Of a stretch of 64,000 nucleotides of DNA, positions 63,578 to 64,000 are shown piece by piece; position 1 is the stretch's first letter; each line of letters begins with the position of its first letter. The translations under genes and the position numbers were made by a program. Under the pieces are notes generated by a model. That model saw nothing but the letters and a program-made list of their open reading frames with translations, ran no database searches and had not been told where the DNA came from. The stretch is from Cacajao melanocephalus (lineage: Eukaryota; Chordata; Mammalia; Primates; Pitheciidae), in assembly GCA_963573385.1 (NCBI GenBank), contig CAUYLG010076801.1, positions 1 through 64,000 of the forward strand, written 5' to 3'.

Positions 63578-64000
63578 TTAAAGAATGGCACATGTACACC
63601 ATGGAATACTACGCAGCCATAAAAAACGATGAGTTCATGTCCTTTGTAGGGACATGGATGAACCTGGAAACCATCATTCTCAGCAAACTGACACAAGAAC
63701 AGAAAATCAAACACCACATGTTCTCACTCATTGGTGGATGTTGAACAATGAGAATACATGGACAAAGGGAGGGGAGCATCACACACTGGGGTCTGTCAGC
63801 GGGAGGAAAAGGGGAGGGACAGCGGGGGGTGGGGAGTTGTGGAGAGATAGCATGGGGAGAAATGCCAGATATAGGTGATGAGGAGGAAGGCAACAAATCA
63901 CACTGCCGTGTATGTACCTATGAAACAATCTTGCATGTTCTTCACATGTACCCCCAAACCTAAAATGCAATAAAAAAATAATAAAAAATAAAAAATTTAA
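63578..64000 (+). mobile_element. L1 3' end (old primate type), running to the window edge
   Basis: End of ORF2 and 3' UTR: 'ccatggaatactacgcagcc', 'gatgagttcatgtcctttg', 'atgttctcactcattggtgg', a G-rich tract (63773-63841) and the A-rich tail from about 63969. Overlapping frames on both strands are remnants. Confidence 0.92.

Overview
The window reads as primate, almost certainly human, nuclear DNA. It holds full-length Alu elements of the J, S and Y types with poly-A tails and target-site duplications (TSDs), 3' ends of primate-age and older L1, old LINE-2 (L2) and MIR fragments, MaLR and ERVL solo LTRs, hAT/Charlie miniature transposons and many dinucleotide microsatellites. I found no host protein-coding exon, no tRNA or rRNA gene, no CpG island and no CRISPR array. 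The open reading frames present are short. They are either antisense Alu, relics of LINE ORFs, or chance frames in unique DNA. The window is best described as intergenic or deep-intronic sequence.

Layout. 1-5.7 kb: Alu tail, MIR pieces, an antisense Alu next to an antisense L1 3' end, a (TA)n tract, unique DNA and a strong G-quadruplex motif. 5.7-13.4 kb: L2 3' end, a 0.9-kb repeat-free block (6.1-7.0 kb), several Alus, then MIR and a 0.95-kb L2. 13.4-23 kb: AluS, L2 and L1M fragments, a hAT element, an Alu fragment sandwiched between CT-rich microsatellites, a probable LTR, a repeat-free block at 20.06-20.69 kb, and L1 ORF2 followed by an MLT1 piece. 23-32 kb: a composite GC-rich hAT-like region, MST and MLT1 LTRs, an AluY with an expanded middle A-rich region, AT-rich DNA, and a 1.3-kb L2 that still shows its reverse-transcriptase C-terminus. 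32-44 kb: a second repeat-free block, antisense L2 copies, an ERVL-like LTR with a compound microsatellite, several MER5-type hAT elements and a third repeat-free block (43.05-43.8 kb). 44-51.6 kb: L2, a fourth repeat-free block, and a 2.4-kb antisense old L1/HAL1-like segment split by two Alus.

51.65-52.45 kb is the most unusual locus. A 12-bp TSD brackets a cassette made of an L1 3' end with an A-rich tail, joined directly to a processed copy of ribosomal protein L17 mRNA (RPL17). The RPL17 copy has its 5' UTR start, its poly-A signal and a large internal deletion, and it was later split by an AluY. 52.5-64 kb: a TG minisatellite, MLT1 LTRs in both orientations, an Alu whose tail has become a hairpin-forming compound repeat, more L2 and MIR, a (TGGA)n array grown from an L2 tail, two single-arm Alus, an MST LTR, and an L1 3' end running to the window edge.

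There is no operon-like or pathway relationship to describe. Any function would lie in non-coding regulatory blocks. Candidates are repeat-free, AT-rich stretches dense in homeodomain, octamer or bZIP-like words, and several perfect palindromes matching known transcription-factor dimers. These are predictions from sequence texture. Conservation and chromatin data would decide them. Repeat family names come from remembered consensus features, and subfamily calls are approximate.
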